A stretch of DNA of 64,000 bases from Trichlorobacter thiogenes (GCF_900167465.1 NZ_FUWR01000002.1:124001-188000); one strand, 5' to 3'. Positions 28,521 through 36,798 are shown, numbered from the stretch's first letter. Translations and numbers: made by a program. The notes: generated by a model not told the origin, from the sequence alone.

Positions 28521-28967
28521 TTAAGCGACAGCAGAAACCTTTACCTTCAGGGTTGCAGCGATTTCAGGGTGGATCTTGACCGGTACGGTGTATTCGCCCA
28601 GCTGCTTGATCGGCTCAGCCAGTACGATCTTCTTGCGGTCGATATCAAACCCGTTCTCTTTCAGGAAAGCAGCGATTTCCATGTTGGTAACGGAACCAAA
28701 CAGCTTGCCTTCTTCGCCAGCCTGGTGGGTCAGTTCGATGGTCAGAGCCTCAATCTTGGCCACCAGATTCTTGGCAGCCTCAAGAGCCTTATTCTTCTTA
28801 TAAGCCAGCTGACGCTTGGCGTGGTCAAGTGCCTTGGCATTCTTTTCGGTGGCCTCAATGGCAAGACCTTTAGGCAGCAGGTAGTTGCGGCCATAGCCGG
28901 GGGCAACCTTGACGATGTCGCCGATCTGGCCCAGATGCTCAATGTTTTCTTGCAGAATTAGTTTCAT
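28521..28967 (-). CDS. rplI: 50S ribosomal protein L9 (bL9)
   Basis: The 148-residue protein matches bL9 throughout: the N-terminal 23S-rRNA-binding domain begins MKLILQENIEHLGQIGDIV with the family signature GYGRNYLLPKGLA. A long connecting helix (about 42-75) leads to a C-terminal domain. Length is normal (about 148-150). It is the last gene of the rpsF-rpsR-DUF2232-rplI operon, separated by 25 bases from the DUF2232 gene, and is followed by a strong terminator. The ATG follows GAAGGAG. Confidence 0.98.
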   Translation of the reverse strand: MKLILQENIEHLGQIGDIVKVAPGYGRNYLLPKGLAIEATEKNAKALDHAKRQLAYKKNKALEAAKNLVAKIEALTIELTHQAGEEGKLFGSVTNMEIAAFLKENGFDIDRKKIVLAEPIKQLGEYTVPVKIHPEIAATLKVKVSAVA

Positions 28968-28992
28968 GTTTCCTTCTCCTTTCGAGCCTGTT

Positions 28993-29961
28993 TTACAGGT
29001 TTTCTTCCTGGGTTATACGCGGGGTGCGGAAGTCACCCCAATAATCAAAGATACCAAGTACGGTTACCACAACAACCAGGTACGGCTGGGTCAAGAGGAT
29101 AATGCCAAGCAGCACTTTCAAGGTGTTTGCAAAACTGGACCGCTCGCTGATGGTAATCAGCACGGCCAGTCCCTGCATAAAGTACAGTATCCCCAGCACG
29201 CTCAGAATGTTCAAGGCTGGTGTGGTAAGCAGTGGCGATGGTGCCAGCATGGCAAAGCCTGCCACAATCAGTAGCCAGATCAGTGGCTCAGGAGTTTTGA
29301 ACTCCTTGAAGGGAGAGCCGTTAACTGCTACGGCACGTTTGGTCGCCGTACGCATAAACAGCAGCAGAGTGATTGCACTGATCAATCCCAGGTTGATGGT
29401 GGTCAGGGCAGGGTAGGTCCGGGACATGATCTGTCCTACGGTTTGCATACCCTGTTTGAGAACCTCAAGATCCTGAGCAGGCAAGCCTGAGTGCTGCTCG
29501 TAGAGCTTGGTTGCCTGATTGATACCATCGGAAATTTCTTTTTGTATAAAGAGCTGAAGATTTATGCCGTTGCTGATGACAAACGCTGCAACAATCAGCG
29601 CTGTCAGGGTTAGACCGGCAGCTGTTGTCCAGATGATGGTGCGTGATGGCCTGAAACCTTTTAGTGCCAATTCCGGGACCAGTAGTCCGATCAAGCCACA
29701 TTGGACCACATACCATGCACCAATCGGTGGGGAAAACAGTATTGCCAGCAACAAAGTGGCCAGTAGCGCACTAAAACCGGCAACTGCACTGCCACCCTTG
29801 ATACGGGCAAGCCCCAGCGGAGCCGGGGCAAGAAAAGCCGAAACAAAACCTATGACGGGTACCGCAAGGCTGGCGCTGAAGAGCAGGCCTGAGCCCAGGG
29901 TGCCGATCAAGACGGCGGCCAGCTTTTGGCCGCCGTTTGATTGAGATTCAAGCTGCTCCAC
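28993..29961 (-). CDS. DUF2232 (YybS-like) membrane protein
   Basis: This 322-residue integral membrane protein has about eight spans. The N-terminal half carries GFVSAFLAPAPLGLARIKGG, a loop typical of DUF2232. A soluble helical segment (about 135-185) precedes the last spans. The family commonly sits between rpsR and rplI in several phyla; its function is unknown. The gene starts 11 bases after the rpsR stop and ends 25 bases before rplI, so it is embedded in the ribosomal operon. The N-terminal MEQLESQSNGG is hydrophilic, with no cleavable signal. Confidence 0.85.
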   Translation of the reverse strand: MEQLESQSNGGQKLAAVLIGTLGSGLLFSASLAVPVIGFVSAFLAPAPLGLARIKGGSAVAGFSALLATLLLAILFSPPIGAWYVVQCGLIGLLVPELALKGFRPSRTIIWTTAAGLTLTALIVAAFVISNGINLQLFIQKEISDGINQATKLYEQHSGLPAQDLEVLKQGMQTVGQIMSRTYPALTTINLGLISAITLLLFMRTATKRAVAVNGSPFKEFKTPEPLIWLLIVAGFAMLAPSPLLTTPALNILSVLGILYFMQGLAVLITISERSSFANTLKVLLGIILLTQPYLVVVVTVLGIFDYWGDFRTPRITQEENL

Positions 29962-29972
29962 AAATTGCCGGA

Positions 29973-30308
29973 CTACGGAAGTGCGTGGCCGGCTGCAAGT
30001 GGCAGAAGTGCCAGGTTGCGTGCCCGCTTGATCGCCTCGGTAATCTCGCGCTGATGCTTGGAGCAGTTGCCGGAGATACGACGGGGTACGATCTTGCCAC
30101 GCTCAGTGATGAAGTAGCGCAGGGTGCGTGGATCTTTGTAATCAATGGTGGTGTCTTTTTCAGCACAGAAACGGCATACCTTGCGGCGCTGAAAAGGACG
30201 CTTCTTGCGTGGGCCACCGGGGCCACTGGGACGTCCACCGGGACCACTTGGGCGACCGCCGGGGCGTGGGGTGTAGGTGCTAGGTGTCGATGTTGTTGCT
30301 TCGCTCAT
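29973..30308 (-). CDS. rpsR: 30S ribosomal protein S18 (bS18)
   Basis: In this 111-residue protein the C-terminal 75 residues are a standard bS18 ([57 protein letters not shown]). The Cys pattern CRFC plus Cys in GNCSKHQ suggests the zinc-binding variant. The extra N-terminal 35 residues are low-complexity Pro/Gly/Arg repeats ([14 protein letters not shown]), an extension also seen in other deltaproteobacterial S18 proteins. It pairs with S6 on the platform of the small subunit. It is 20 bases downstream of rpsF. Confidence 0.97.
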   Translation of the reverse strand: MSEATTSTPSTYTPRPGGRPSGPGGRPSGPGGPRKKRPFQRRKVCRFCAEKDTTIDYKDPRTLRYFITERGKIVPRRISGNCSKHQREITEAIKRARNLALLPLAAGHALP

Positions 30309-30328
30309 TGGTGTTGTCCTCCGGAACG

Positions 30329-30697
30329 TTATTCAGCCGCAGCTTCAGCAGCTTCAGGGGCTTCAGCAGCTTCGGTAACCGGCTTGCGCTCAGCTACCTT
30401 CTTCTCGGGCTCGTCAGTGATGTTAACGCTTAAGTAGCGCAACACTTTCTCGTCAAGCCGGAGACGACGCTCCAGTTCAGCCACCAGTTGTGCTCCGCCG
30501 TCAAAACGCAGGTAGTAGTAACGCCCGCGGGGGAACTTCCGGATTGCATAGGCCAGTTTGCGTGTTCCCCAGTCGTCCAGCCGGTGGAAATCACCCTTTA
30601 GGGATGCAACCACGTCTTGAACCTTGTCAGTAACTGACTTGATGTCGTCCTCTGAAAGGTCCGGCTGGAGGATGAAGATGGTTTCGTACTTCCTCAT
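30329..30697 (-). CDS. rpsF: 30S ribosomal protein S6 (bS6)
   Basis: The 122-residue bS6 begins [17 protein letters not shown]. The usual conserved segments follow: [23 protein letters not shown] (W and RYYYL contact S18 and rRNA) and [12 protein letters not shown]. The last 25 residues are a Glu/Ala-rich tail with repeated EAAEA units. It is the first gene of the operon, with a ribosome-binding site GAGGAGG. The leader holds two hairpins that could serve autoregulation by the S6:S18 complex, as known in other bacteria; this is inferred. Confidence 0.97.
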   Translation of the reverse strand: MRKYETIFILQPDLSEDDIKSVTDKVQDVVASLKGDFHRLDDWGTRKLAYAIRKFPRGRYYYLRFDGGAQLVAELERRLRLDEKVLRYLSVNITDEPEKKVAERKPVTEAAEAPEAAEAAAE

Positions 30698-30723
30698 GTG
30701 TAATCCTCCTCATGGATTAGGTA

Positions 30724-30766
30724 GCCCCGGTCTGGCCGGAGCAAGGAGTAGCGAACATGTGTCCGC
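30724..30766 (-). promoter_or_regulatory. rpsF leader hairpins (candidate S6:S18 autoregulatory region)
   Basis: On the minus strand two stems precede rpsF: GCGGAC-ACAT-GTTCGC (30751-30766) and GCTCCGG-CCAGA-CCGGGGC (30724-30742). rpsF leaders in many bacteria bind S6:S18. I cannot confirm that these match that RNA family. Confidence 0.3.
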
Positions 30767-30778
30767 CTTAAAGGAGTA

Positions 30779-30808
30779 TGCCTTTACTATAGTTATGTCC
30801 TAAAGGCA
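30779..30808. promoter_or_regulatory. inverted repeat around the rpsF -10 region
   Basis: TGCCTTTA and TAAAGGCA are perfect 8-base arms 14 bases apart. The spacer contains, on the minus strand, TATAGT (30786-30791 partly within the arm), a likely -10 for rpsF. It could be an operator or a hairpin at the transcript start. Confidence 0.35.
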
Positions 30809-30843
30809 AGCAGAAATATATTTTGTGTATATGAACGAAAAAC

Positions 30844-30873
30844 TTGACAATAAAAAGATTGGATGCTTTTAAT
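30844..30873 (+). promoter_or_regulatory. promoter of the NifX-like gene cluster
   Basis: A perfect TTGACA (30844-30849), an 18-base spacer and TTTAAT (30868-30873), 37 bases before the ATG at 30911. Confidence 0.6.
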
Positions 30874-30910
30874 GTGTGCATATGCAAATAACGCTGTGAA
30901 GGAGTACCTT

Positions 30911-31300
30911 ATGAAACTTTGTTTTCCGGTAGTACAGGATCAGGGCCTGGATAGTGAGGTTTACGGACATTTTGGTTCTGCCCCCCGCTTTATCGTTGTT
31001 GATGCTGCAACCGGCCAGACCAGTCTGGTGGACAACAGTGACAAGGTGCATGAGCATGGCGCCTGCAATCCCGCCAAGGCTGTCGCAGGTCTGGATATTG
31101 ACGGTATTGTCGTGGGCGGGATCGGGCGTGGTGCGCTGATCTCTCTGAACCGAGCCGGCTACAGGGTCTTTCAGGCGCAGGGGGCTTCAATCCGCGAAAA
31201 TATTGCCGCTCTTGCTGGTGCCGGGCTTCAGGAGTTTGCGCCAGGCAGTGTCTGTGGCGGCCATAGCCACGCCACTGATGGAGGAGGGTGCTGCCATTGA
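30911..31300 (+). CDS. NifX/NifB-type dinitrogenase Fe-Mo cofactor domain protein
   Basis: The 129-residue protein has the single alpha/beta domain of the NifX/NafY/MTH1175 superfamily (MKLCFPVVQDQGLDSEVYGHFGSAPRF; later VGGIGRGALISLNRAGY). The tail is rich in Cys and His (CGGHSHATDGGGCCH), suggesting binding of a metal or a cluster. Stand-alone members are common in organisms without nitrogenase, and no nif structural gene is in the window, so a nitrogenase role should not be assumed. ATG 30911 follows GAAGGAG; an open frame from 30863 would cover the -10. It overlaps the IscU-like gene. Confidence 0.85.
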   Translation: MKLCFPVVQDQGLDSEVYGHFGSAPRFIVVDAATGQTSLVDNSDKVHEHGACNPAKAVAGLDIDGIVVGGIGRGALISLNRAGYRVFQAQGASIRENIAALAGAGLQEFAPGSVCGGHSHATDGGGCCH

Positions 31301-31758
31301 GCGACGGCTATAACCAATATACCGAGACGGTTCTGGACCATGCCCGGAATCCCCGTAATGTTGGAGGCATGGATGATGCCAACGTCGTGGTGCAGGTGGG
31401 GGACCCGGATTGTGGCGATACACTACTCTTATTTATGCGGATTGATGATGGCTGTGTGGCCAAGGTCAGTTTTCTGATCAAGGGTTGCGGTGCAGCGATT
31501 GCCACAGCCTCAATGGGAAGTGAGCTGGTTAAGGGCAAAAGCCTGAATGAGGCGTTGCTGGTAACTGATGCCACTGTGACAGCCGCTCTGGGGGGGCTGC
31601 CCGATGATAAGGAACATTGCTCCAACCTGATCGCCTCGGCAGTGCATGCTGCCATTGCCCAGTATACCAGCACCATTACCGGTGAGGCACCGCCGATTGA
31701 TTTTGAAGTGGATATGACAGGCAGAGACCCGAAACCTGCTGAAGGAGAACAACTATGA
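31297..31758 (+). CDS. IscU/NifU-N-like iron-sulfur cluster scaffold
   Basis: This protein of about 153 residues contains the IscU fold with three cluster ligand positions: Cys in DPDCGDTLLLF (with the following conserved Asp), Cys in IKGCGAAIATAS, and Cys in DKEHCSNL. The N-terminal YTETVLDHARNPRNVG is family-typical. I place the start at TTG 31297, 8 bases after GGAGGAGGG, overlapping the upstream stop as TTGA; a GTG at 31288 is inside that Shine-Dalgarno and less likely. It may assemble Fe-S clusters for the neighbouring NifX-like and Cys-rich proteins. The stop overlaps the next start by ATGA. Confidence 0.85.
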   Translation: MSDGYNQYTETVLDHARNPRNVGGMDDANVVVQVGDPDCGDTLLLFMRIDDGCVAKVSFLIKGCGAAIATASMGSELVKGKSLNEALLVTDATVTAALGGLPDDKEHCSNLIASAVHAAIAQYTSTITGEAPPIDFEVDMTGRDPKPAEGEQL

Positions 31759-32168
31759 GTAATTGGGCGCAGTTGTATCGAGGTGAGTCAATCAAGCCGG
31801 TCTGGCAATTTGTTGCAGATCTTAAAGAGGCTGGTTTGCGGTCAGGTTTTTTGATCCACAATGAAGATAAGATGGAGATGTCCCACACCTTTGGTTCCCA
31901 CGGGGTGCAGGTTGGTGAGGGGTTTGATCTGCATATGATCCAGATCTGCAAGCCGGAAAAGGCTGCCGGCAGTCTACAGAAGAACCCGGAACGGGCTGCC
32001 TTGATGCCCAAATTTGTCACGGTATTCAGCTCTGAAGGCCGTACTCAGGTACGGTTTCTGCGCTTTAACCAGCAGATGATTGAGGCGTTGGTGCAGGATG
32101 CCGAGTTTGCAAGCTCGGTTGGCAGTACCTATGATGAGATTGAGCAGGCGATTCAGGCTTCGCTGTAA
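31755..32168 (+). CDS. DUF302-like small protein
   Basis: The 137-residue cytoplasmic protein's central part (HMIQICKPEKAAGSLQKNPE, then LMPKFVTVFSSEGRTQVRFLR) resembles the DUF302 pattern: a Lys/Pro-rich turn, then an aliphatic strand, then a VxF strand. The family function is unknown. It has one Cys and no signal peptide or membrane span. It overlaps the IscU-like stop by four bases (ATGA), so it is translated with it and belongs to the same operon. The family assignment is moderate; the reality of the gene is strong. Confidence 0.7.
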   Translation: MSNWAQLYRGESIKPVWQFVADLKEAGLRSGFLIHNEDKMEMSHTFGSHGVQVGEGFDLHMIQICKPEKAAGSLQKNPERAALMPKFVTVFSSEGRTQVRFLRFNQQMIEALVQDAEFASSVGSTYDEIEQAIQASL

Positions 32169-32200
32169 CATTAACACCGTAAGGTCAGGGAGTTTATATA

Positions 32201-33178
32201 ATGGAAACCACAACACCAGCCGCTCATGGGCGTCTTGAATATTTTCCGATCTCATTTTTTTCAGTAGTCATGGGTCTGGCTGGTCTCACTATTGCCTATA
32301 AAAAAGTTGAACAGGTCTGGCACTGGCAAACATTGGTAAGTCCGGTGCTGTGTGCCTTTGCGGCAGCAGTTTACCTGGTTATTGCTTTTACGTATCTAAC
32401 CAAGTTGACGCGTCATTCGCACCATGTGGTTGATGAGTTTAGGCATCCAATCCGGCTTAGCTTCTTTCCAACCATTTCTATTGGTTTGCTATTGCTCGTC
32501 ATAGCTGCCGAAGGTCTTGTGCCGCATGTTATGCTGCAATCTTTATGGTTTTTGGGTAGCTCTGTGCAGCTTATATTTACCCTGATTGTTTTGTCAGCAT
32601 GGATCCACCATGAAAAATTTCAGATACATCATAGCAATCCGGCCTGGTTCATTCCGATTGTTGGTAACATTCTGGTGCCTGTCGCAGGTGTCCCGCTTGG
32701 CTACATGGAAATATCCTGGTTCTTTTTCAGCATAGGAATCCTGTTTTGGATTGTCCTGCTGAGCATCCTTATGAACCGCTTCTTCTTTCATAACCCTGTG
32801 CCAACAAAGTTGTTGCCTACCTTATTTATTTTAATAGCTCCCCCTGCTGTCGGTTTCGTTGCATGGATGCGGCTTCATAAAGGCGTCCTGGATGATCCGG
32901 GCAGAATTTTGTACTATGCTGCTCTTTTTACGACGCTGTTGTTGTTTTTTCAGTGGAAGCAGTTTGTAAAGGTTAAATTTGCGCTTCCCTGGTGGGCCTA
33001 TTCATTTCCAACTGCTGCAATTACTATCGCTTCAACCATCATGCTTGAAAAAATTGGCGGTGTCTTTTTTGCCACCCTGGTTACATTCCTGTTGGTCTTT
33101 TTGACATCTCTTGTGGTGCTTCTGATTGTTAAAACCATTCAGGCAATAGCTAAAGGCGAAATCTGCGAACCAGAATAA
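32201..33178 (+). CDS. TDT/SLAC1-family membrane channel or transporter
   Basis: This 325-residue protein has about ten hydrophobic spans starting near residue 15 (PISFFSVVMGLAGLTIAYKK). This opening, the Phe-rich LSFFPTISIGLLLL segment and the repeated two-span units match the tellurite-resistance/dicarboxylate (TehA, SLAC1) family of anion channels and sulfite/nitrite or C4-acid transporters. The substrate is not evident. Codon and base use is more AT-rich than the flanking genes, suggesting separate ancestry. It lies 32 bases after the DUF302-like gene and 25 bases before the DUF134 gene, so it probably belongs to the same transcript. Confidence 0.8.
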   Translation: METTTPAAHGRLEYFPISFFSVVMGLAGLTIAYKKVEQVWHWQTLVSPVLCAFAAAVYLVIAFTYLTKLTRHSHHVVDEFRHPIRLSFFPTISIGLLLLVIAAEGLVPHVMLQSLWFLGSSVQLIFTLIVLSAWIHHEKFQIHHSNPAWFIPIVGNILVPVAGVPLGYMEISWFFFSIGILFWIVLLSILMNRFFFHNPVPTKLLPTLFILIAPPAVGFVAWMRLHKGVLDDPGRILYYAALFTTLLLFFQWKQFVKVKFALPWWAYSFPTAAITIASTIMLEKIGGVFFATLVTFLLVFLTSLVVLLIVKTIQAIAKGEICEPE

Positions 33179-33203
33179 ATTAGTACTCTTAAGGTTACAC
33201 TCT

Positions 33204-33518
33204 ATGCCTAGACCACGTAAACCCTACACCTGTAGCTGCCCGGACCGCCTTGCCCTCAAGGCGGTCTACAAACCTGCCGGAACCCCGCTGGGGCAGCTTG
33301 AATGCATTACCCTGTTCCATGATGAACTGGAGACGTTGCATCTCTGTGATGGCCAGGGGATGACCCAGGCCGAGGCTGGTGATTGCATGGGGGTTTCCCG
33401 TGGCACCGTGCAGCGTCTGCTTTCCGAGGCCCGGCGTAAGGTTGCGGAGGCATTGGTGAAACAGGCTGCATTGGCGGTCTCCGGTCGCGACAAACCGATT
33501 GCTGAACCTGCCCCGTAG
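33204..33518 (+). CDS. DUF134 (UPF0251) helix-turn-helix protein
   Basis: The 104-residue protein has the DUF134 pattern: an N-terminal MPRPRKPYTCSCPDRL with Cys pair, the family-typical LECITLFHDELETLHLCD, and a sigma-70-region-4-like helix-turn-helix (MTQAEAGDCMGVSRGTVQRLLSEARRKV). It is a likely DNA-binding regulator, perhaps metal-responsive because of the Cys residues. The family is often next to NifX/MTH1175-type genes, as here, so it may control this cluster; that is inference. It is 25 bases downstream of the TDT gene. Confidence 0.85.
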   Translation: MPRPRKPYTCSCPDRLALKAVYKPAGTPLGQLECITLFHDELETLHLCDGQGMTQAEAGDCMGVSRGTVQRLLSEARRKVAEALVKQAALAVSGRDKPIAEPAP

Positions 33519-33599
33519 TTAGCTGCCCCTTGCGTTTGCCCCCATTCCCGGTATACTGTCCCACCTGTATCTAAACTCAACATCCAAGGAGGAGTTGCC

Positions 33600-34220
33600 A
33601 TGCCTCTCGTACCTCTCTTTAGGTCAAGCTACCTGACCGTCATGTTGCTGCTGGTGGCACTGCTTGCCGGTTGTGCCACATCAGATCTGCAACTGAAGCC
33701 CAGCTATCAGCCGGTTGGTGCCGCCAAAGGCCCTGGTGGCTCGCTGGTGCTTGCTTCGTCATTGGAAGGAACCGTTCCCGGTGTGGGTGAGCGGATTCAG
33801 TGGATTCTGGGTGAGGTCAAGGATACTGACGGCAAGGTAAAGGGGAACGTCACCAGCCCCACCGCTCCAACGGCACTGCTTCGCGATGCGCTCCAGCAGG
33901 AGCTGTTGCGGGCAGGCTATACGGTGCAGGTCGCTAAGACAGTGCCGAAAGATGCTGAATATGGTCTGGTCCTGGCAGCCAGTGCGCTGCAGCTTGATGA
34001 AACCCGCTCGCTGATCAAGGTTGAAGCTGATTGTCGGGTCAGTTTTTCCGTTGAAATCTGGGTCAAGGGGGCCAAGACAAATACCCTGAGCTTTGAATCC
34101 CGTTTCTCAGATTTTGCAGTCAAGGATCGAGAAAAACTACATCAGGATGTCCTGCAGAAGGCCTTTGCCTCGGCCTTTAAGCGGGCCTTGCCTGCAATCG
34201 TAGAACAACTGAAAAAATAA
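33600..34220 (+). CDS. predicted outer-membrane lipoprotein (YajG-like)
   Basis: The 206-residue protein has a lipoprotein signal peptide with lipobox LLAGC (Cys at about residue 25), so the mature protein is lipid-anchored; residue +2 is Ala, consistent with outer-membrane sorting. The mature part (ALLRDALQQELLRAGYTV, then ADCRVSFSVEIW) resembles YajG-type lipoproteins; function unknown. The ATG at 33600 has AAGGAGGAG upstream. The aminotransferase gene starts 25 bases downstream with its own GGAG, so the two may be co-transcribed. Confidence 0.75.
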   Translation: MPLVPLFRSSYLTVMLLLVALLAGCATSDLQLKPSYQPVGAAKGPGGSLVLASSLEGTVPGVGERIQWILGEVKDTDGKVKGNVTSPTAPTALLRDALQQELLRAGYTVQVAKTVPKDAEYGLVLAASALQLDETRSLIKVEADCRVSFSVEIWVKGAKTNTLSFESRFSDFAVKDREKLHQDVLQKAFASAFKRALPAIVEQLKK

Positions 34221-34245
34221 TCTGAGTGTTGGAGAAATAACTGAT

Positions 34246-35439
34246 ATGGCCATAGCAAACAAGATTGCCGGATATATTTCCCGTTCATCCTGGATCCGTA
34301 AGATGTTTGAAGAAGGTGAGCGTTTGCGTCAGGAGTTCGGAGCAGAGCATGTCTATGACTTTACCCTGGGCAACCCGGATGTTGAACCACCAGAGGCATT
34401 TCACGCAGCCCTGAAGCAGCTGGCAGACAATCCGTTGCCTGGCATGCACCGCTATATGAATAATGCCGGTTATCCTGAGACCCGTGCCGCTGTGGCAGCC
34501 AAGCTGGCTACAGACTCCGGTCTGGCGGTGACTGCAGAGCATGTCATCATGACCTGTGGTGCCGGTGGTGCCTTGAACGTGGTGCTGAAGACCATTCTGA
34601 ATCCCGGCGAAGAGGTCATCATCCTGGCTCCCTACTTTGTGGAGTATAAATTCTACATCGATAACCACGGCGGGGTGCCGGTGGAGGTCTGGACCAACCG
34701 GGATACCTTCCGGCTTGATCTGGCCGCCATTGAGGCCGCGATCACCACCAAGACTCGTGCCATTATTGTTAACTCTCCCAACAACCCTACCGGGGTGATC
34801 TACACGGCTGAAGAGCTTGCAGCACTGGGTGCGCTGGTAAAAAATGCCCAGAGCCGCACCGGTCATCAGGTCTACGTGATCTCCGACGAACCCTATGCCC
34901 GTCTGTCCTATGACGGTGTGAAGGTTCCCAACATCTTTCCGCTGATCGAATCCAGCGTGATGGTGACCTCCCACAGTAAAGACCTGGCCTTGCCGGGTGA
35001 GCGGATCGGGTATCTGGCGGTCAATCCCCGTATGGCAACGGCTCTGCAGTTTATGGAAGGAGCGGTTTTCTGTAACCGTACTCTGGGATTTGTGAATGCA
35101 CCGGCCTTGATGCAGCGTCTGGTGGCCGGGTTACAGGATGCGTCGGTGGATAGCGGGGCCTATCAGGCAAAGCGTGATCTATTCTACACCAGCCTGACCG
35201 GTCTGGGTTTCAGCATGGTCAAGCCTGATGGCGCCTTTTATCTGTTCCCCAAATCACCCCTTGCTGATGACGTGGAGTTCGTCAAGCTGGCTCAGAAACA
35301 TCATATTCTGCTGGTGCCTGGATCTGGTTTTGGTGCGCCCGGTTATTTCAGGATCGCCTATTGTGTTGATGCAGGAATGATTGAACGCAGTCTGCCAGCC
35401 TGGGAGCGGCTTGCTGCCGAGGTAGGGTTGAAGAAATAG
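34246..35439 (+). CDS. class I/II pyridoxal-phosphate aminotransferase
   Basis: The 397-residue fold-type I aminotransferase has FTLGNPDVEPP near the start, the cofactor-stacking YFVEYKFYIDNHGG, NSPNNPTGVIY, and SDEPYARL with the Asp and Tyr that contact the cofactor. The Schiff-base Lys lies in SHSKDLALPGERIGY. Arg in the C-terminal GYFRIAYC-type segment should bind the substrate carboxylate. It is of the aspartate/alanine/aromatic group; the specific substrate cannot be set from sequence. It is the last gene before a long bidirectional terminator. Confidence 0.88.
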   Translation: MAIANKIAGYISRSSWIRKMFEEGERLRQEFGAEHVYDFTLGNPDVEPPEAFHAALKQLADNPLPGMHRYMNNAGYPETRAAVAAKLATDSGLAVTAEHVIMTCGAGGALNVVLKTILNPGEEVIILAPYFVEYKFYIDNHGGVPVEVWTNRDTFRLDLAAIEAAITTKTRAIIVNSPNNPTGVIYTAEELAALGALVKNAQSRTGHQVYVISDEPYARLSYDGVKVPNIFPLIESSVMVTSHSKDLALPGERIGYLAVNPRMATALQFMEGAVFCNRTLGFVNAPALMQRLVAGLQDASVDSGAYQAKRDLFYTSLTGLGFSMVKPDGAFYLFPKSPLADDVEFVKLAQKHHILLVPGSGFGAPGYFRIAYCVDAGMIERSLPAWERLAAEVGLKK

Positions 35440-35450
35440 CACCAGAATCT

Positions 35451-35499
35451 GCTAACGCAAAAGGGCCGCCTGTGTATCAGGTGGCCCTTTTGCGTTAGC
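35451..35499. terminator. long bidirectional terminator between convergent genes
   Basis: A 22-bp stem (GCTAACGCAAAAGGGCC...) interrupted by a single G-T pair, with a 5-base loop. T- and A-rich segments lie within both arms. It serves the aminotransferase (plus) and the Hpt gene (minus). Confidence 0.85.
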
Positions 35500-35514
35500 A
35501 GGTAACAAGCAGAG

Positions 35515-35904
35515 TCAGAATTGGTCCAGATCATCATCTGCGCCAGTGCCCAGACGTACAAGTTCCGTAGTAATGGCGGTATCTGTCTGGGCTATTAGCT
35601 CGCGTAGCGCACGTACCTGCTGTGAAACCTCGGCAATCTGGCTAACAGGTGCAGACTCTTCAAGGTGATGGGCTAGCTGTGCCAGGGCCGCAGCACCGAC
35701 TGAACCGGCTGCCCCTTTCAGGGTATGGGCCTCCTGAGCCACCTCATGCAGGTTGCCCTGCATAAGGTGCTGTTCAATCGTTTCAAGATGGAGGGTCGCC
35801 TGATCACGGAACAGTTCCAGAATTTCAGGCAGCAGATAGCTGAACCCGGCCTGATGGTAGTTCTCTCTCAGATAGTGGTGATCAAGAAGTGCAACCGTTT
35901 CCAT
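35515..35904 (-). CDS. Hpt (histidine phosphotransfer) domain protein
   Basis: This 129-residue single-domain phosphotransfer protein has four predicted helices with the phospho-acceptor His60 in AHTLKGAAGSVGA, the canonical HTLKGAA signature. There is no kinase or receiver domain, so it should relay phosphate between a separate hybrid kinase and a response regulator; neither partner is adjacent. It lies 9 bases downstream of aguB with an AGGAG overlapping the aguB stop, which suggests co-transcription with the agmatine genes. Whether the link is functional is unknown. Confidence 0.88.
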   Translation of the reverse strand: METVALLDHHYLRENYHQAGFSYLLPEILELFRDQATLHLETIEQHLMQGNLHEVAQEAHTLKGAAGSVGAAALAQLAHHLEESAPVSQIAEVSQQVRALRELIAQTDTAITTELVRLGTGADDDLDQF

Positions 35905-35913
35905 CCGCTGCTC

Positions 35914-36798
35914 CTAGTCCCGGAAACGCCGGGTCAGGTCTCCGTAGGCATCAATGCGGCGGTCCCGTAGGAAAGGCCAGATGCGGCGTACTGTTTCACT
36001 ACGTTCAAGATCCAGTTCCAGCGTAATGATCTCTTCTGTATCAGTGCTAGCTTTGGCAAGCAGCTCCCCTTGCGGTCCGGCAATAAAGCTGGTGCCCCAG
36101 AATCTGATGCCTGCTGCCTGGGGATCAGGTGATGTTTCAAAGCCGACCCGATTAACCGAGAGAACCGGCAGACCGTTGGCAACCGCATGGCCGCGCTGGA
36201 TTGTTACCCAGGCATCCTGCTGGCGTCCCTGCTCTTCCGGGGTGTCAGTCGGGTCCCAGCCAATGGCAGTGGGGTAGATCAACAGATCAGCACCAGCCAG
36301 GGCCATCAGGCGGGCAGCCTCTGGGTACCATTGATCCCAGCAGACCAAGACCCCCAGGGTGCCAACCGAGGTGCAAATTGGGGTAAACCCCAGATCTCCA
36401 GGGGTAAAGTAAAATTTTTCATAAAAACCGGGGTCATCTGGGATATGCATCTTGCGATAGGTACCGGCAATGGAGCCATCCTGCTCAAATACCACCGCAG
36501 TATTGTGATACAGTCCAGGGGCACGACGTTCAAATAGCGAGGTGACCAGCACGATCTCCAGCTCTTTTGCCAGTGCGCCAAGCCGTTCTGTGGCTGGGCC
36601 GGGAATCGGCTCAGCCCGGTCAAACTGTTCAGTTGCCTCGGTCTGACAAAAGTAGCTGCCGTTGTGAAGCTCCTGCAGTACCACCAGCTTTGCGCCGCCT
36701 GCAGCTGCTTGGCGGACCATGTCTCCGTTTTTTGCAAAGGTCTCGGTCTGGTTGTCAGAACAGCTTTGCTGAATCAGGGCCACCTTCAACTGTTTCAT
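35914..36798 (-). CDS. aguB: N-carbamoylputrescine amidase
   Basis: The 294-residue nitrilase-superfamily enzyme converts N-carbamoylputrescine to putrescine, CO2 and ammonia in the cytoplasm. The Glu-Lys-Cys triad is visible: Glu43 in LQELHNGSYF, Lys in PGFYEKFYFTPGD, and Cys in GVLVCWDQWYPEAARL. DDPGFYEKFYFTPGD and YPTAIGW are typical of AguB. It overlaps the aguA stop by ATGA (start 36798), giving a coupled two-gene pathway from agmatine to putrescine. The Hpt gene follows. Confidence 0.94.
   Translation of the reverse strand: MKQLKVALIQQSCSDNQTETFAKNGDMVRQAAAGGAKLVVLQELHNGSYFCQTEATEQFDRAEPIPGPATERLGALAKELEIVLVTSLFERRAPGLYHNTAVVFEQDGSIAGTYRKMHIPDDPGFYEKFYFTPGDLGFTPICTSVGTLGVLVCWDQWYPEAARLMALAGADLLIYPTAIGWDPTDTPEEQGRQQDAWVTIQRGHAVANGLPVLSVNRVGFETSPDPQAAGIRFWGTSFIAGPQGELLAKASTDTEEIITLELDLERSETVRRIWPFLRDRRIDAYGDLTRRFRD

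Noticed and set aside
30911-31758. Nitrogenase gene cluster
   Set aside because: NifX-like and IscU-like proteins are present but no nifHDK, nifB or nifE; the families are common outside nitrogen fixation.
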